NCBI GenBank assembly: GCA_029560455.1
Contig: JAKQKW010000230.1
Coordinates: 1 to 33,746, forward strand
Direction: 5' to 3'
Length of the DNA: 33,746 nucleotides
Source of the DNA: Candidatus Rifleibacteriota bacterium
GTDB taxonomy: Bacteria > Riflebacteria > Ozemobacteria > Ozemobacterales > Ozemobacteraceae
Both the position numbers and the translations under genes were made by a program. Positions 1 through 7,335 of the stretch are shown one piece after another. Each line of letters opens with the position of its first letter. Within the stretch, counting starts at the first letter, position 1. The notes below the pieces were generated by a model. It searched no databases. It was not told where the DNA came from and saw only the letters and a program-made list of their open reading frames with translations.

Positions 1-149
1 ATCAGGCGCTTTTTCAGCATTTCCTGCATGCGTTCGGGTGGCAGAATGTCGAGCAGCGGAAAATTGAGGCGAAAATCAGCAAGACGGTTACGCAGATTCT
101 CGGAAAGAAGAACTTCGATCGGTATTCTAATTGCGTATGAGCGACTCAT
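1..149 (-). CDS. Partial CDS, accessory protein of the FtsH/MoxR/vWA operon (N-terminus only)
   Basis: The minus strand has an ATG at 149-147 preceded by a good ribosome site (AGGAG seven bases upstream) and an open frame to the window edge. About 49 residues are visible, starting MSRSYAIRIPIEVLL and continuing with a Leu/Arg-rich stretch ending EMLKKRL. The start lies 23 bp inside the 3' end of the upstream gene, the same kind of overlap as elsewhere in this operon, so it is very likely the next gene of the unit. There is no signal peptide or membrane segment in the visible part, so it is probably cytoplasmic like its neighbours. The family cannot be recognised from this fragment; its role in the system is inferred only from position. 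Confidence 0.6.
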   Translation of the reverse strand, partial: MSRSYAIRIPIEVLLSENLRNRLADFRLNFPLLDILPPERMQEMLKKRL

Positions 150-1059
150 AAATCTGCTCCTGTTCGTTCATATTTTCGACAATGCCGGCGACCCCTTTGT
201 TGAAGGCTTCGAATTCAAGATCGAGGCCATAGGCTTTCGGTGCCCCGGCAATGAATTTTTCGTCATCGATACAGACACAGCCCTCGCCAGACCAGTAGGC
301 AACAGCCCTGCGCACCGAAGCGACAAAGTTTCCGACAAAGGCAAAAACGTTGGGCAGACTTATCTGGCGCTGATCGAGCGTCACTTCGATACAGCGGCAT
401 GGTCTGGGTGTGTGCCCAAACAGGGCTGCCGGAAACTGTGATTTAACCAGAGTGTTGACCGCAGCGAGATAATCTGCAGCCCTTTCGACCAGAAACTCGC
501 GCAATGGCAGTTCGACACCAGCAGGTTCGTTAAAAAAGCACTGCCAGTCGACATGATTTGGCGTTACCCGCTGCCAGGCGATATGACAGGCCTTGATCAG
601 CCAGTTCGCCGAATTCTTGGCCAGCCACGGAAATGAATACAATGAAAAGTCGTTGTGGCAGACACTTATCAACAGAGCATCAGCCGGCAAAGCGACCGGA
701 AAAAGCGGCTCTTCACTGGTGACACGCCGCAGCATCTGCTCATACAGTCTTTCGGCGCCACGGTGCGAGAACCTGAATTCAAGACCCTGCCAGAAGTCTG
801 CATCGGCCGGCGAAAAGCGTTTTGTATAGCCGTTAACTTCGAAAAGAAAGCCCCGCAACCCGAAAGTCGACGAGATAAACCGCTTAACTGCTGCCGAAAC
901 CATTTTCTGCCAGCGGGCAGCGAATTCTTCTGAAGGCTCAAAGTCGTGCGGCAGGTGCTTGAGATACTGCTCATGCCTGATTACCGCATCGAACTTGCCG
1001 CTCAGGCGGTTTTCTACGTATTCGAGCAGCATGTCTTCAGGGCAGAGCTCGACCTTCAC
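127..1059 (-). CDS. Uncharacterised 310-aa accessory protein of the FtsH/MoxR/vWA operon
   Basis: The frame starts at a GTG that shares bases with the TGA stop of the preceding 99-aa gene (GTGA), so translation is probably coupled. The 310-residue product begins MKVELCPEDMLLEYVEN, has no signal peptide or transmembrane segment, and is rich in aromatic residues and histidine. Several cysteines lie near residues 215-225 (RPCRC) and 260-265 (EGCVCID); a metal site is possible but unproven. I do not recognise a catalytic motif. Its place between the radical-SAM/small-protein pair and a further overlapping gene makes it a likely accessory subunit. It may correspond to one of the 'X' domains annotated for FtsH ternary systems; an HMM search would decide. 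The function is unknown. Confidence 0.75.
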   Translation of the reverse strand: MKVELCPEDMLLEYVENRLSGKFDAVIRHEQYLKHLPHDFEPSEEFAARWQKMVSAAVKRFISSTFGLRGFLFEVNGYTKRFSPADADFWQGLEFRFSHRGAERLYEQMLRRVTSEEPLFPVALPADALLISVCHNDFSLYSFPWLAKNSANWLIKACHIAWQRVTPNHVDWQCFFNEPAGVELPLREFLVERAADYLAAVNTLVKSQFPAALFGHTPRPCRCIEVTLDQRQISLPNVFAFVGNFVASVRRAVAYWSGEGCVCIDDEKFIAGAPKAYGLDLEFEAFNKGVAGIVENMNEQEQIYESLIRN

Positions 1060-1355
1060 TGCTTGATCTCCTTTTTTGTATCGATCTGCTGATTGATCAG
1101 AATCGCCCCGTCACAGCTGCGCAGTTCAGGGTGATGATCGAGACAGACGGCGGCAATTTCACCGTTTCTGACACGGTTTGCAACATTCTCGCCAAATATG
1201 CCGGCAGCCTCTTTAAGGACCTCTTCAAGCAGTTCACCGCTGCGAATCGCTTCGTTGATCTCAATATTCGACATCGAGGGGTCGTTAAAATCAACTACAA
1301 TACGGGTTTCTCCGTTTTTTTCGTTGAATTCAAAATCAAGAATGAATTTTCGCAT
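1056..1355 (-). CDS. Small 99-aa conserved-looking protein between radical-SAM and 310-aa proteins
   Basis: The longest frame extends upstream into the radical-SAM gene. The ATG at 1355 is the better start because it has GGAGG six bases upstream and gives a sensible N-terminus (MRKFILDFEFNEKNG). That leaves a 13-bp gap after the radical-SAM stop. The 99-aa product is acidic, soluble and mixed alpha/beta: a beta-strand start with a DFNDPS segment, a helical centre and a C-terminal CLDHHPELRSCDG segment with two cysteines and two adjacent histidines. It could be a substrate or carrier peptide for the radical-SAM enzyme immediately upstream, or a small structural subunit. Both are inference from order. 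The TGA stop overlaps the next start (GTGA). Confidence 0.75.
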   Translation of the reverse strand: MRKFILDFEFNEKNGETRIVVDFNDPSMSNIEINEAIRSGELLEEVLKEAAGIFGENVANRVRNGEIAAVCLDHHPELRSCDGAILINQQIDTKKEIKQ

Positions 1356-1368
1356 CTGCTTCCTCCGC

Positions 1369-1965
1369 TCAAGGCAATATGGCATGCCCACAGAGCATGC
1401 GGCTGATTTCATGGTCAGCGTCGAGAGGGCTGCCATTGACCATTATGACACCATCTCTGATAAAAATCTCAATTTCGCGAACATTTGCCGGCCACTGTTG
1501 GCGCAACCAGGCGTAGTAATCACTGATAAAATGCAGCGTCTGGTTATCGCTGCCGATCCAGCGACGGCTGCCCGGGGAAAACTGCCGCTCGAAGCGCCCG
1601 GCAATTACCAGATCGCAGAGGCCGGCGACGCTTTTTCTGTCTGCATCAGCTTCAATTTCGGCCCAGGTGTAACCCGAGAACATGATGATGCCGCAATAAC
1701 CGCTCTGACGAAGTAACTGCAGCAGCTGCAGCAGCTCTCCGGCCTGATCGAGTGGCTCGCCGCCGAGCAAAGTCAGACCTTCAGCCCGGGCCGCAAGAAT
1801 CTGGCCGGCGATCTCTTCGACAGAGAGGTTCTGCCCGCTGCCGAACTGCTGCAATTCTGGGTTGCAGCAGCCGGGGCATTTTAGCGAACACCCCTGCAGC
1901 CACAGGGCAGAGCGTTCACCCGGGCCTTCAACAGCTGTTTTTGCTTCAAATCTGGCTATCCGCAC
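1369..1965 (-). CDS. Radical-SAM 4Fe-4S protein, anaerobic RNR-activase (NrdG)-like
   Basis: This 198-aa protein carries the radical-SAM cluster motif CxxxCxxC at C26, C30 and C33 (LQGCSLKCPGCCNPEL), with a fourth adjacent cysteine C34, followed by the SAM-binding GGEPL motif at about 68-72. Size and N-terminus (RFEAKTAVEGPGERSALWLQGC) match the short NrdG/PflA-like activases. No class III ribonucleotide reductase gene is adjacent; the gene instead sits inside the AAA+/protease operon, overlapping the vWA gene by 20 bp. A role in that system is therefore more likely than reductase activation. The start is GTG at 1965. In the family, SAM is cleaved to a 5'-deoxyadenosyl radical. The target here is unknown; the 99-aa protein encoded next is a natural candidate. 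Confidence 0.85.
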   Translation of the reverse strand: MRIARFEAKTAVEGPGERSALWLQGCSLKCPGCCNPELQQFGSGQNLSVEEIAGQILAARAEGLTLLGGEPLDQAGELLQLLQLLRQSGYCGIIMFSGYTWAEIEADADRKSVAGLCDLVIAGRFERQFSPGSRRWIGSDNQTLHFISDYYAWLRQQWPANVREIEIFIRDGVIMVNGSPLDADHEISRMLCGHAILP

Positions 1966-3268
1966 CTTTAACCATCCCGTCTATCGCTTCGTTGATCAGT
2001 TCACCAAGAATTTTTTCCTGCTCATCGCCTTTGGTTGCAGCAAACTCGTCGGTCTGCGGAAACACGAAACGCACCGATTTCTGCCCGGGCTCATCCTTTG
2101 CCGCAAAATACCAGGTCTGGGCGTTGGCACGCAGTTTTTCAGGCAGAGTGACCGCAGCTTTTCGCCCGGCAAGCAGCATAATACGCTTGTCGAGCATCTT
2201 TTCGCGCAGAAAATGCGTGAAGAATTCTCCGGCATCCTTTAACGATGAAGGCTCGTAGCCGTCGAGAACAATGATGACATTGACCATGTCTTTGACAAAG
2301 GTTTCGATCAGCTTTTCGGCAAAGTTGAATACCCAGCCGAACAGCAGGCCAAGATGCCGTTCGTGCTCGAAAAACTCGGTCAGGGTCACCCTGACGACAA
2401 TATCGCGGCGAATGCGAAAAACCGCGCCCGAGTCGCGTTTAAAATACATCAGCTGGTTTTCGATGAACTTGTAATCAAAAAGATCGAACTGCATGCTGTC
2501 GTCGATGTAGGCGAGTTCAGACGGCACGATCGAAGACAGGGTGCCCTTGTTGGTCAGTTCATCATAACCGCCAAGCGGCAGGGTCTGGGGTTCGCCGTAT
2601 TTTGCCACGACCCAGGAGCTCTCTTCCTTCAGTGTGAAGACGCTGCGGGTCCAGAAGGCCATGCCTTTCATCGCACGCGTCATACGCCTGAAGAACAGAC
2701 GGTCGGCAGCTCTGATAAACAGGCCCGGGTGCCCGATTTCAAAAATATCGTCAGCATAGAACCTGAAATCACTGCGTTTGAACTGACCGGCAGCGTTGGC
2801 ATAGATGTCATTCAGGGCCTGATCGACGTCAAATCCGGCCGAAACGGCGTGCTCGATCGAAAACGATTTTTCGAGCTCGCTGTCGGCAAAAGCGATTTCA
2901 GAATGCTGAAACGGGGGCAGCCGCTCGATGATCTGCTGAAAAATACCCTGCGCCAACGCCGTATCACGGTCGGCACCGGTCAGCAGAAAGATACCTTCGA
3001 GCCGGTCAGCCCCTTCGGCATGGCAGATGGCATCGAGATATTCATTTTCAGCGGCAAAACCGACATGCCCGGCAAGGCGTTCACCGACCGGAATCGAAAG
3101 AAACCTGCCCATCAGCCTGGCAACGAAACCAGGCGGCACCGCATGGCTGCCGCGGCGCACCAGGTCTTTCCAGAAGTCGCGCACGAAGGCGAAAACTTCT
3201 TTGTAACCTGACTTCTGCAGCGACTGGCGATACCAGAAGGCAATCTGATCAGGAAGTAAAAATCGCAT
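1946..3268 (-). CDS. vWA-type partner protein of the MoxR ATPase (MIDAS-degenerate)
   Basis: This 440-aa soluble protein lies 11 bp downstream of the MoxR gene, where a vWA-domain partner is normally encoded. A central stretch (GGYDELTNKGTLSSIVPSEL at about 233-252, then FDLFDYKFIENQLMYFKRD) resembles the segment that precedes the vWA domain in MoxR-linked vWA proteins. A beta-alpha pattern typical of a vWA fold follows (VVRVTL at about 291-296; VNVIIVLDG at 329-337; KRIMLLAG at 361-368). The canonical metal-binding DxSxS is not visible where expected; the segment reads RVTLTEFF. The vWA call therefore rests on context and fold pattern, and metal-dependent ligand binding is doubtful. Known MoxR/vWA pairs act as chaperone-like complexes, and that is the inferred role. 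Confidence 0.7.
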   Translation of the reverse strand: MRFLLPDQIAFWYRQSLQKSGYKEVFAFVRDFWKDLVRRGSHAVPPGFVARLMGRFLSIPVGERLAGHVGFAAENEYLDAICHAEGADRLEGIFLLTGADRDTALAQGIFQQIIERLPPFQHSEIAFADSELEKSFSIEHAVSAGFDVDQALNDIYANAAGQFKRSDFRFYADDIFEIGHPGLFIRAADRLFFRRMTRAMKGMAFWTRSVFTLKEESSWVVAKYGEPQTLPLGGYDELTNKGTLSSIVPSELAYIDDSMQFDLFDYKFIENQLMYFKRDSGAVFRIRRDIVVRVTLTEFFEHERHLGLLFGWVFNFAEKLIETFVKDMVNVIIVLDGYEPSSLKDAGEFFTHFLREKMLDKRIMLLAGRKAAVTLPEKLRANAQTWYFAAKDEPGQKSVRFVFPQTDEFAATKGDEQEKILGELINEAIDGMVKGADSQI

Positions 3269-3279
3269 ATTGGCCCCTG

Positions 3280-4263
3280 TCAGTCGAGATTGGCAAGACG
3301 TTCTTCGATATAATCCTTGATTTTGCGCACGTCGGAGAAATTGTTGCCGCAGTAGCAGAGGATCTTGAGCTCTTCGCGCGTCACATTGCCGCCATTGAAA
3401 ATGAAAGCCTGCGTCAGAATGAGCTTATAAAGTTTGATCAGCTTGCGGTCAGTTATTTCGACCTTCAATTCATCAGCCAGAACCGAAATGAGAGCCTTGA
3501 AAGCTGTCGTGATACGTTCATCACCGAGCAGAACCTTGTCTTCGCGTTCGATGGCCTTTGGCAGAACCGTGCTGACGACGTAATCATGAATCAAGACAAA
3601 ATCATCGAGGGTGCAGTCAGATTTCCATGGTTTTTCGCGGTTGTGGGTGCGGCTTTCGAAAGCAACACCCGAACGGATCAGTTCATAAAAGCAGGTATCG
3701 CGCACCGGCAGAGTTTCGGCCTTGATGATAAAACGGTCTTTGAGAGCATCGAACTCGCCGAAATCAGGAATTTCGTTGCTGGCAGCGAACATACAGACGA
3801 GCGGTACCGGCAGCGGGCGACCCTCCTGGTAATATTTGCGCTCATTGATGACGGTGAGCAGCACGTTGAGAATCGCCGAATTGGCTTTGAAAATTTCGTC
3901 GAGAAAGGCGATCTTCGAGGTCGGCAGATGCCCTTCGACCTTGCGCAGATAACGACCTGACTTCAGTTCCTGAATATCGACCGGCCCCATGATTTCGCTG
4001 GGTTCGGTGAATTTGGTGAGCATGTATTCGAAGTATTCATCCTGCTTCATGCCCATACCCTGACAGAAAACTGAAACCAGCAGTGACTTGGCTGTACCGG
4101 GTCTGCCGATAAACAGCATCGGCTCCTGGGCAGCGGCGGCCACCATCATCAGTTTCAGCAGTTCAGAGCGTTTGAGAAAAAAATCGTTGAGCCTGGTATA
4201 ATAGTCGACGATACGGCCCCTTGCAGCATTGATCTGATCTGTATCCTGAGTTTGATAATTCAT
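3280..4263 (-). CDS. MoxR-type AAA+ ATPase
   Basis: This 327-aa protein has a full set of MoxR/RavA-like AAA+ motifs: Walker A GRPGTAKS at 53-60, Walker B IAFLDEIF at 118-125, a sensor-1 asparagine in ASNEIP at 161-166, and the conserved DALKDRF (arginine at 177) where most MoxR proteins have xxLxDRF. The length is typical of the family. It lies 11 bp upstream of the vWA-type gene and 21 bp downstream of the 1016-aa gene. MoxR ATPases act with vWA partners to remodel or activate client proteins. Co-location with an FtsH-like protease suggests that client handling and proteolysis are linked. It is cytoplasmic, and all expected ATPase residues are present. Confidence 0.95.
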   Translation of the reverse strand: MNYQTQDTDQINAARGRIVDYYTRLNDFFLKRSELLKLMMVAAAAQEPMLFIGRPGTAKSLLVSVFCQGMGMKQDEYFEYMLTKFTEPSEIMGPVDIQELKSGRYLRKVEGHLPTSKIAFLDEIFKANSAILNVLLTVINERKYYQEGRPLPVPLVCMFAASNEIPDFGEFDALKDRFIIKAETLPVRDTCFYELIRSGVAFESRTHNREKPWKSDCTLDDFVLIHDYVVSTVLPKAIEREDKVLLGDERITTAFKALISVLADELKVEITDRKLIKLYKLILTQAFIFNGGNVTREELKILCYCGNNFSDVRKIKDYIEERLANLD

Positions 4264-4284
4264 GCTCTTCTCCTGTCAATTTTC

Positions 4285-7200
4285 CTAAATTCCGCAGGCC
4301 TTCTGCCAGGTGATAAAGGCCTTCTCACCCTGAGCGGCAAGGTTGAAAGCGTGTTGTATCCAGAAAACACGGCGTTTCTCGAGCAACTGGTGCATTTCGA
4401 GCTTTTCGGGCACCAGATCGGCAAGCACGCCAATGCTGAGAAAGCTCATCACGGTCATGACCTGGGCAAAAACATCTGAATCGTGCGTTCTACCGGCCTG
4501 TTCAAGCCAGCGCATCGAACGGTTAAGCAGATCATCGAGCTGAAAACGCCGTTTTGGCGAGTTGGTCAGCAGCAGACACATGATGATCCATTCAGCCGAG
4601 CCGATGAAGTCTTCCCAGCCCTGGGGAGGCCTCGGAATACGGTTCAGCAGCATATCAAAAAGGCGCTGTTCGTCAATCGGCCGGCGATAGGCCAGACAAA
4701 GCCTGAACATGTCGCAATACATGGTCAGACGATAGATGTTCCAGACCTCGTCTCTGCGGGCGGCAATCTGCGGCGTTTCGATAAAATCGGCAAAAGCCTG
4801 GTGCGGACCATATTCAGAAACCATAAGCAGCAGCAGACGCTGCGCTTTCGCCTTCATGACAAAGTCATCGCTTTTTAAAGCGGCTTTGAAGAAATCTGAC
4901 CAGTCCTTAAAGCCGTCCCCAAATCTTTTAAAGAACGCCCGCGCCACAGGCTTGCCATCTGACAGCTCAGGAAATTCAGTCTGACTGAGACTTTTCAGCC
5001 ATTGACAACGTTTAACCATGCCGTTTTCAAGAGTTTCTTCGTCTTTTCTGTTCAACATGAAAGGCGGCCGGTAAAGTTCGCCGGTAAAGAAATCGCGCAG
5101 CGGCGTCTCACGTATTTTCTCCATTGTGAAAAGCTTCAGCCAGCGAGACACTTCCGGGTCGAGTTTACCGTCATTAAGAGAACCGGGCCATTCTGTGATC
5201 AGGTCGACAAAATATTCTCCAACAGCCATGGCCCGCATCTGCCTGCGGTGAGCAGCATAAGCCGAATCCTGTTCCTGGCGACCTCCCGAAGGCGGGGTGC
5301 CGGTGTTTCCAAGCAGGCTCCAGGCCGACTGCGGGCTGAGGTGCACTGATAATATTTTATGCAGCTGCGTTCTGACTGCAGAAGTTGCACTGTAGCTCCT
5401 GCAACAGTCGACCTGCTGCAGAAACTTGGTCACATTCATTTTAATACGCGGATAATCTTTTTCGGTGAGCAATTCGACCCGGTTTTCAACGTTCATGCCG
5501 CCGCCCGAAGCAACCCGGGTCTCAGTGAAGTTGAAAAAGCAGCGTTTTTCGCCTGAAAAGCCGATTTTCATGCCCGCTATCGCCTGCGAAAAAATATCAG
5601 GGTCGTTGAAACGCGCACCAAAAACCAGCAGCAGACCATAATGGAACTCGCTGTATATTTTTTCGTCTCTGATGACCGAAAGCAGGCGCCCCTTTTCGAC
5701 TTCGCTTATCGAAGGTTTGAGCAGAGCTGCCAGCTCCGGGCGTTCGCGGCAGAACTCAAAGAGGCAATCGACAAGTAGTTCGATATTGCCTTTGAGAACG
5801 GCTAAATTCATCATTGACGCCAATGCTGAAGCGCGCATGCGCATGCGTCTGGCCAGTTCGGAACGTTGCTCCCAGAGGTCGGCACGGGTCGGGTTCGAAT
5901 TGAGCAGTCGGTCAACGTCGAGCAACTGCAGCTTCAGGGCTGCTATCTCTGAATCGCCAAGCTGGGGAACATTTTCAAGATTCAGCCGGGTGTGATTACG
6001 ACTCGGGCCGGCGGCGCCGGTAACGCCCTCGAGAACTTCGCCGCCCTCTTTCTGGGCTTTGAGCCGCTCGAAAGGCTGCGGATTCACCTCAATCTCAATC
6101 AGCTGCTTTTTTTTTTTGAGTTCCTTGAACTCGAATTTCCAGCCCGGTTGAATTGTCTCGGCCCGCCCTGCGGCCCGCTCTATCTCAAGTGCGACAAAAT
6201 CCTCGACGGTCAGCATGTCCTTTTCTGCCAGCAGTGTGCTCTCGATGACACCCGCATCTTTCTCAAAACAGAGGTAATCATGCAACGGCGCCCCGAAAAA
6301 AGTATGCAGACGTTCAGATGAAAGGCGCGGTGTCAGCAGATGCCCGAGCGGCACCATCACCCGCTCTTCGACCTCGGCAAAGGCAGGGAAAGCATCTGAG
6401 AGAATACTGGCAATCGCACGGTCGGCACGCTGATCACGGGCCATGATGAACATGCGCCCGTCGGCACAGTTCCAGCTGCGGTAATTGCGAAACTGTTCGA
6501 GCGACTCATTCGCCAGAATCGCCTTGAGCCGGTTAAGATCATCGATTTTCCAGAAAACCGGCAGCTGATGGCGGTCAGTTTTGCGCAGGCCCGGTTTGAT
6601 AACGATTTCGGCATCAGTATTCTTCTGCGGAATATCGATACGACCGGTCTCGATTTTGATAATGCTGTCACCCTTTTTCCAGGCTGGCTTAAGACTGAGC
6701 AACCGCCCGTCTTTCTGAATGACGAGAATGCCGCCGTCGACGATCTTGAACTGGTTGAAACATTCGGCACCAGAAATGTCGTGAATGCGCCAGCCGGCTT
6801 CCATGTAAATGCCCGAATGGCCGGGCAGCAGGTTGAACCAGGTAAAACCGCTCTGATCGAGGGTATTGAAAACCCACAGCGACGGATTGTTGATTTTTAA
6901 AAGAAAATATTCGCGGCCGCCAGTTTCGAGAACCGCAAATTCATATTGCCCCTGCTGCAGAACGAAATGCTTTTTAACGGCAGCGAAAAAGGTTTCGCGG
7001 TCAGAAGTCAGCAGAATGACCTCATCGGTTACCTGCCGGGTCGGTTCTTGCCTGATGACGGCTTTGCGAAACAGGTCGAGCCAGGATATCTCGCGCAGTT
7101 TGCTGCCTGGCTTGCCTTCTTCCCAGACTTTTTCGGGGGCTTCGATCGAACCGCTGATCATGTTGCCGAGGCGCCCGATCAGGCCCTGATCACCAGGAAC

Positions 7201-7335
7201 CTGCCACCAGATTGTCCAGGGCGGGTCCTGTTCCTGCACGAACTGGCCCTTCAGCTGACCGCTGCTCGAAAAATAACGCACCGTCAGCAGGTCTGCCGGC
7301 GTGCGCATTTTCAGATAGCGTTCAGTTTTGCTCAT
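4285..7335 (-). CDS. Uncharacterised 1016-aa multidomain protein of the FtsH/MoxR/vWA operon
   Basis: The start ATG overlaps the stop of the FtsH-like gene (ATGA), so the two are probably translationally coupled and made in fixed proportion. The protein has no signal peptide or membrane segment. Residues 1 to about 260 are beta-rich with propeller-like repeats of aromatic/Gly strands (for example FTWFNLLPGHSGIYMEAGW near 163-182 and GGILVIQKDGRLLSLKPAW near 201-219). A middle part ends in a basic EFKELKKKK segment at 402-410, and a Pro/Gly linker follows at about 435-450. The C-terminal half is mainly helical, with TPR-like spacing around 465-530. No catalytic motif is recognised. It is probably a scaffold or target-recognition subunit; beta-propeller partners are known in related MoxR-vWA systems. 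The gene contains an 11-A tract (see 6107-6117). Confidence 0.85.
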   Translation of the reverse strand: MSKTERYLKMRTPADLLTVRYFSSSGQLKGQFVQEQDPPWTIWWQVPGDQGLIGRLGNMISGSIEAPEKVWEEGKPGSKLREISWLDLFRKAVIRQEPTRQVTDEVILLTSDRETFFAAVKKHFVLQQGQYEFAVLETGGREYFLLKINNPSLWVFNTLDQSGFTWFNLLPGHSGIYMEAGWRIHDISGAECFNQFKIVDGGILVIQKDGRLLSLKPAWKKGDSIIKIETGRIDIPQKNTDAEIVIKPGLRKTDRHQLPVFWKIDDLNRLKAILANESLEQFRNYRSWNCADGRMFIMARDQRADRAIASILSDAFPAFAEVEERVMVPLGHLLTPRLSSERLHTFFGAPLHDYLCFEKDAGVIESTLLAEKDMLTVEDFVALEIERAAGRAETIQPGWKFEFKELKKKKQLIEIEVNPQPFERLKAQKEGGEVLEGVTGAAGPSRNHTRLNLENVPQLGDSEIAALKLQLLDVDRLLNSNPTRADLWEQRSELARRMRMRASALASMMNLAVLKGNIELLVDCLFEFCRERPELAALLKPSISEVEKGRLLSVIRDEKIYSEFHYGLLLVFGARFNDPDIFSQAIAGMKIGFSGEKRCFFNFTETRVASGGGMNVENRVELLTEKDYPRIKMNVTKFLQQVDCCRSYSATSAVRTQLHKILSVHLSPQSAWSLLGNTGTPPSGGRQEQDSAYAAHRRQMRAMAVGEYFVDLITEWPGSLNDGKLDPEVSRWLKLFTMEKIRETPLRDFFTGELYRPPFMLNRKDEETLENGMVKRCQWLKSLSQTEFPELSDGKPVARAFFKRFGDGFKDWSDFFKAALKSDDFVMKAKAQRLLLLMVSEYGPHQAFADFIETPQIAARRDEVWNIYRLTMYCDMFRLCLAYRRPIDEQRLFDMLLNRIPRPPQGWEDFIGSAEWIIMCLLLTNSPKRRFQLDDLLNRSMRWLEQAGRTHDSDVFAQVMTVMSFLSIGVLADLVPEKLEMHQLLEKRRVFWIQHAFNLAAQGEKAFITWQKACGI
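6107..6117 (-). repeat. Homopolymer tract of 11 A (coding strand) inside the 1016-aa gene
   Basis: On the coding (minus) strand eleven consecutive A residues encode Lys407 to Lys410 (AAA AAA AAA AAG). Gain of one A would read K-K-K-K-A-A-D-stop and loss of one A would read K-K-K-S-S-stop. Slippage in either direction would therefore end the protein at about residue 412, leaving only the N-terminal beta-rich part. Whether slippage happens is unknown. Assembly or sequencing error in the run is possible, but the full frame is intact as given. Confidence 0.7.

Noticed and set aside
1369..1965. Assignment of the radical-SAM gene as nrdG
   Set aside because: Motifs fit NrdG-like activases, but there is no nrdD nearby and the gene overlaps the vWA gene of another system, so a gene symbol is not justified.
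2354..3211. 285-codon plus-strand open frame opposite the vWA-type gene
   Set aside because: It lies fully antisense to a gene with strong operon context, has no ribosome site and no recognisable domain. It is a coding-bias shadow.
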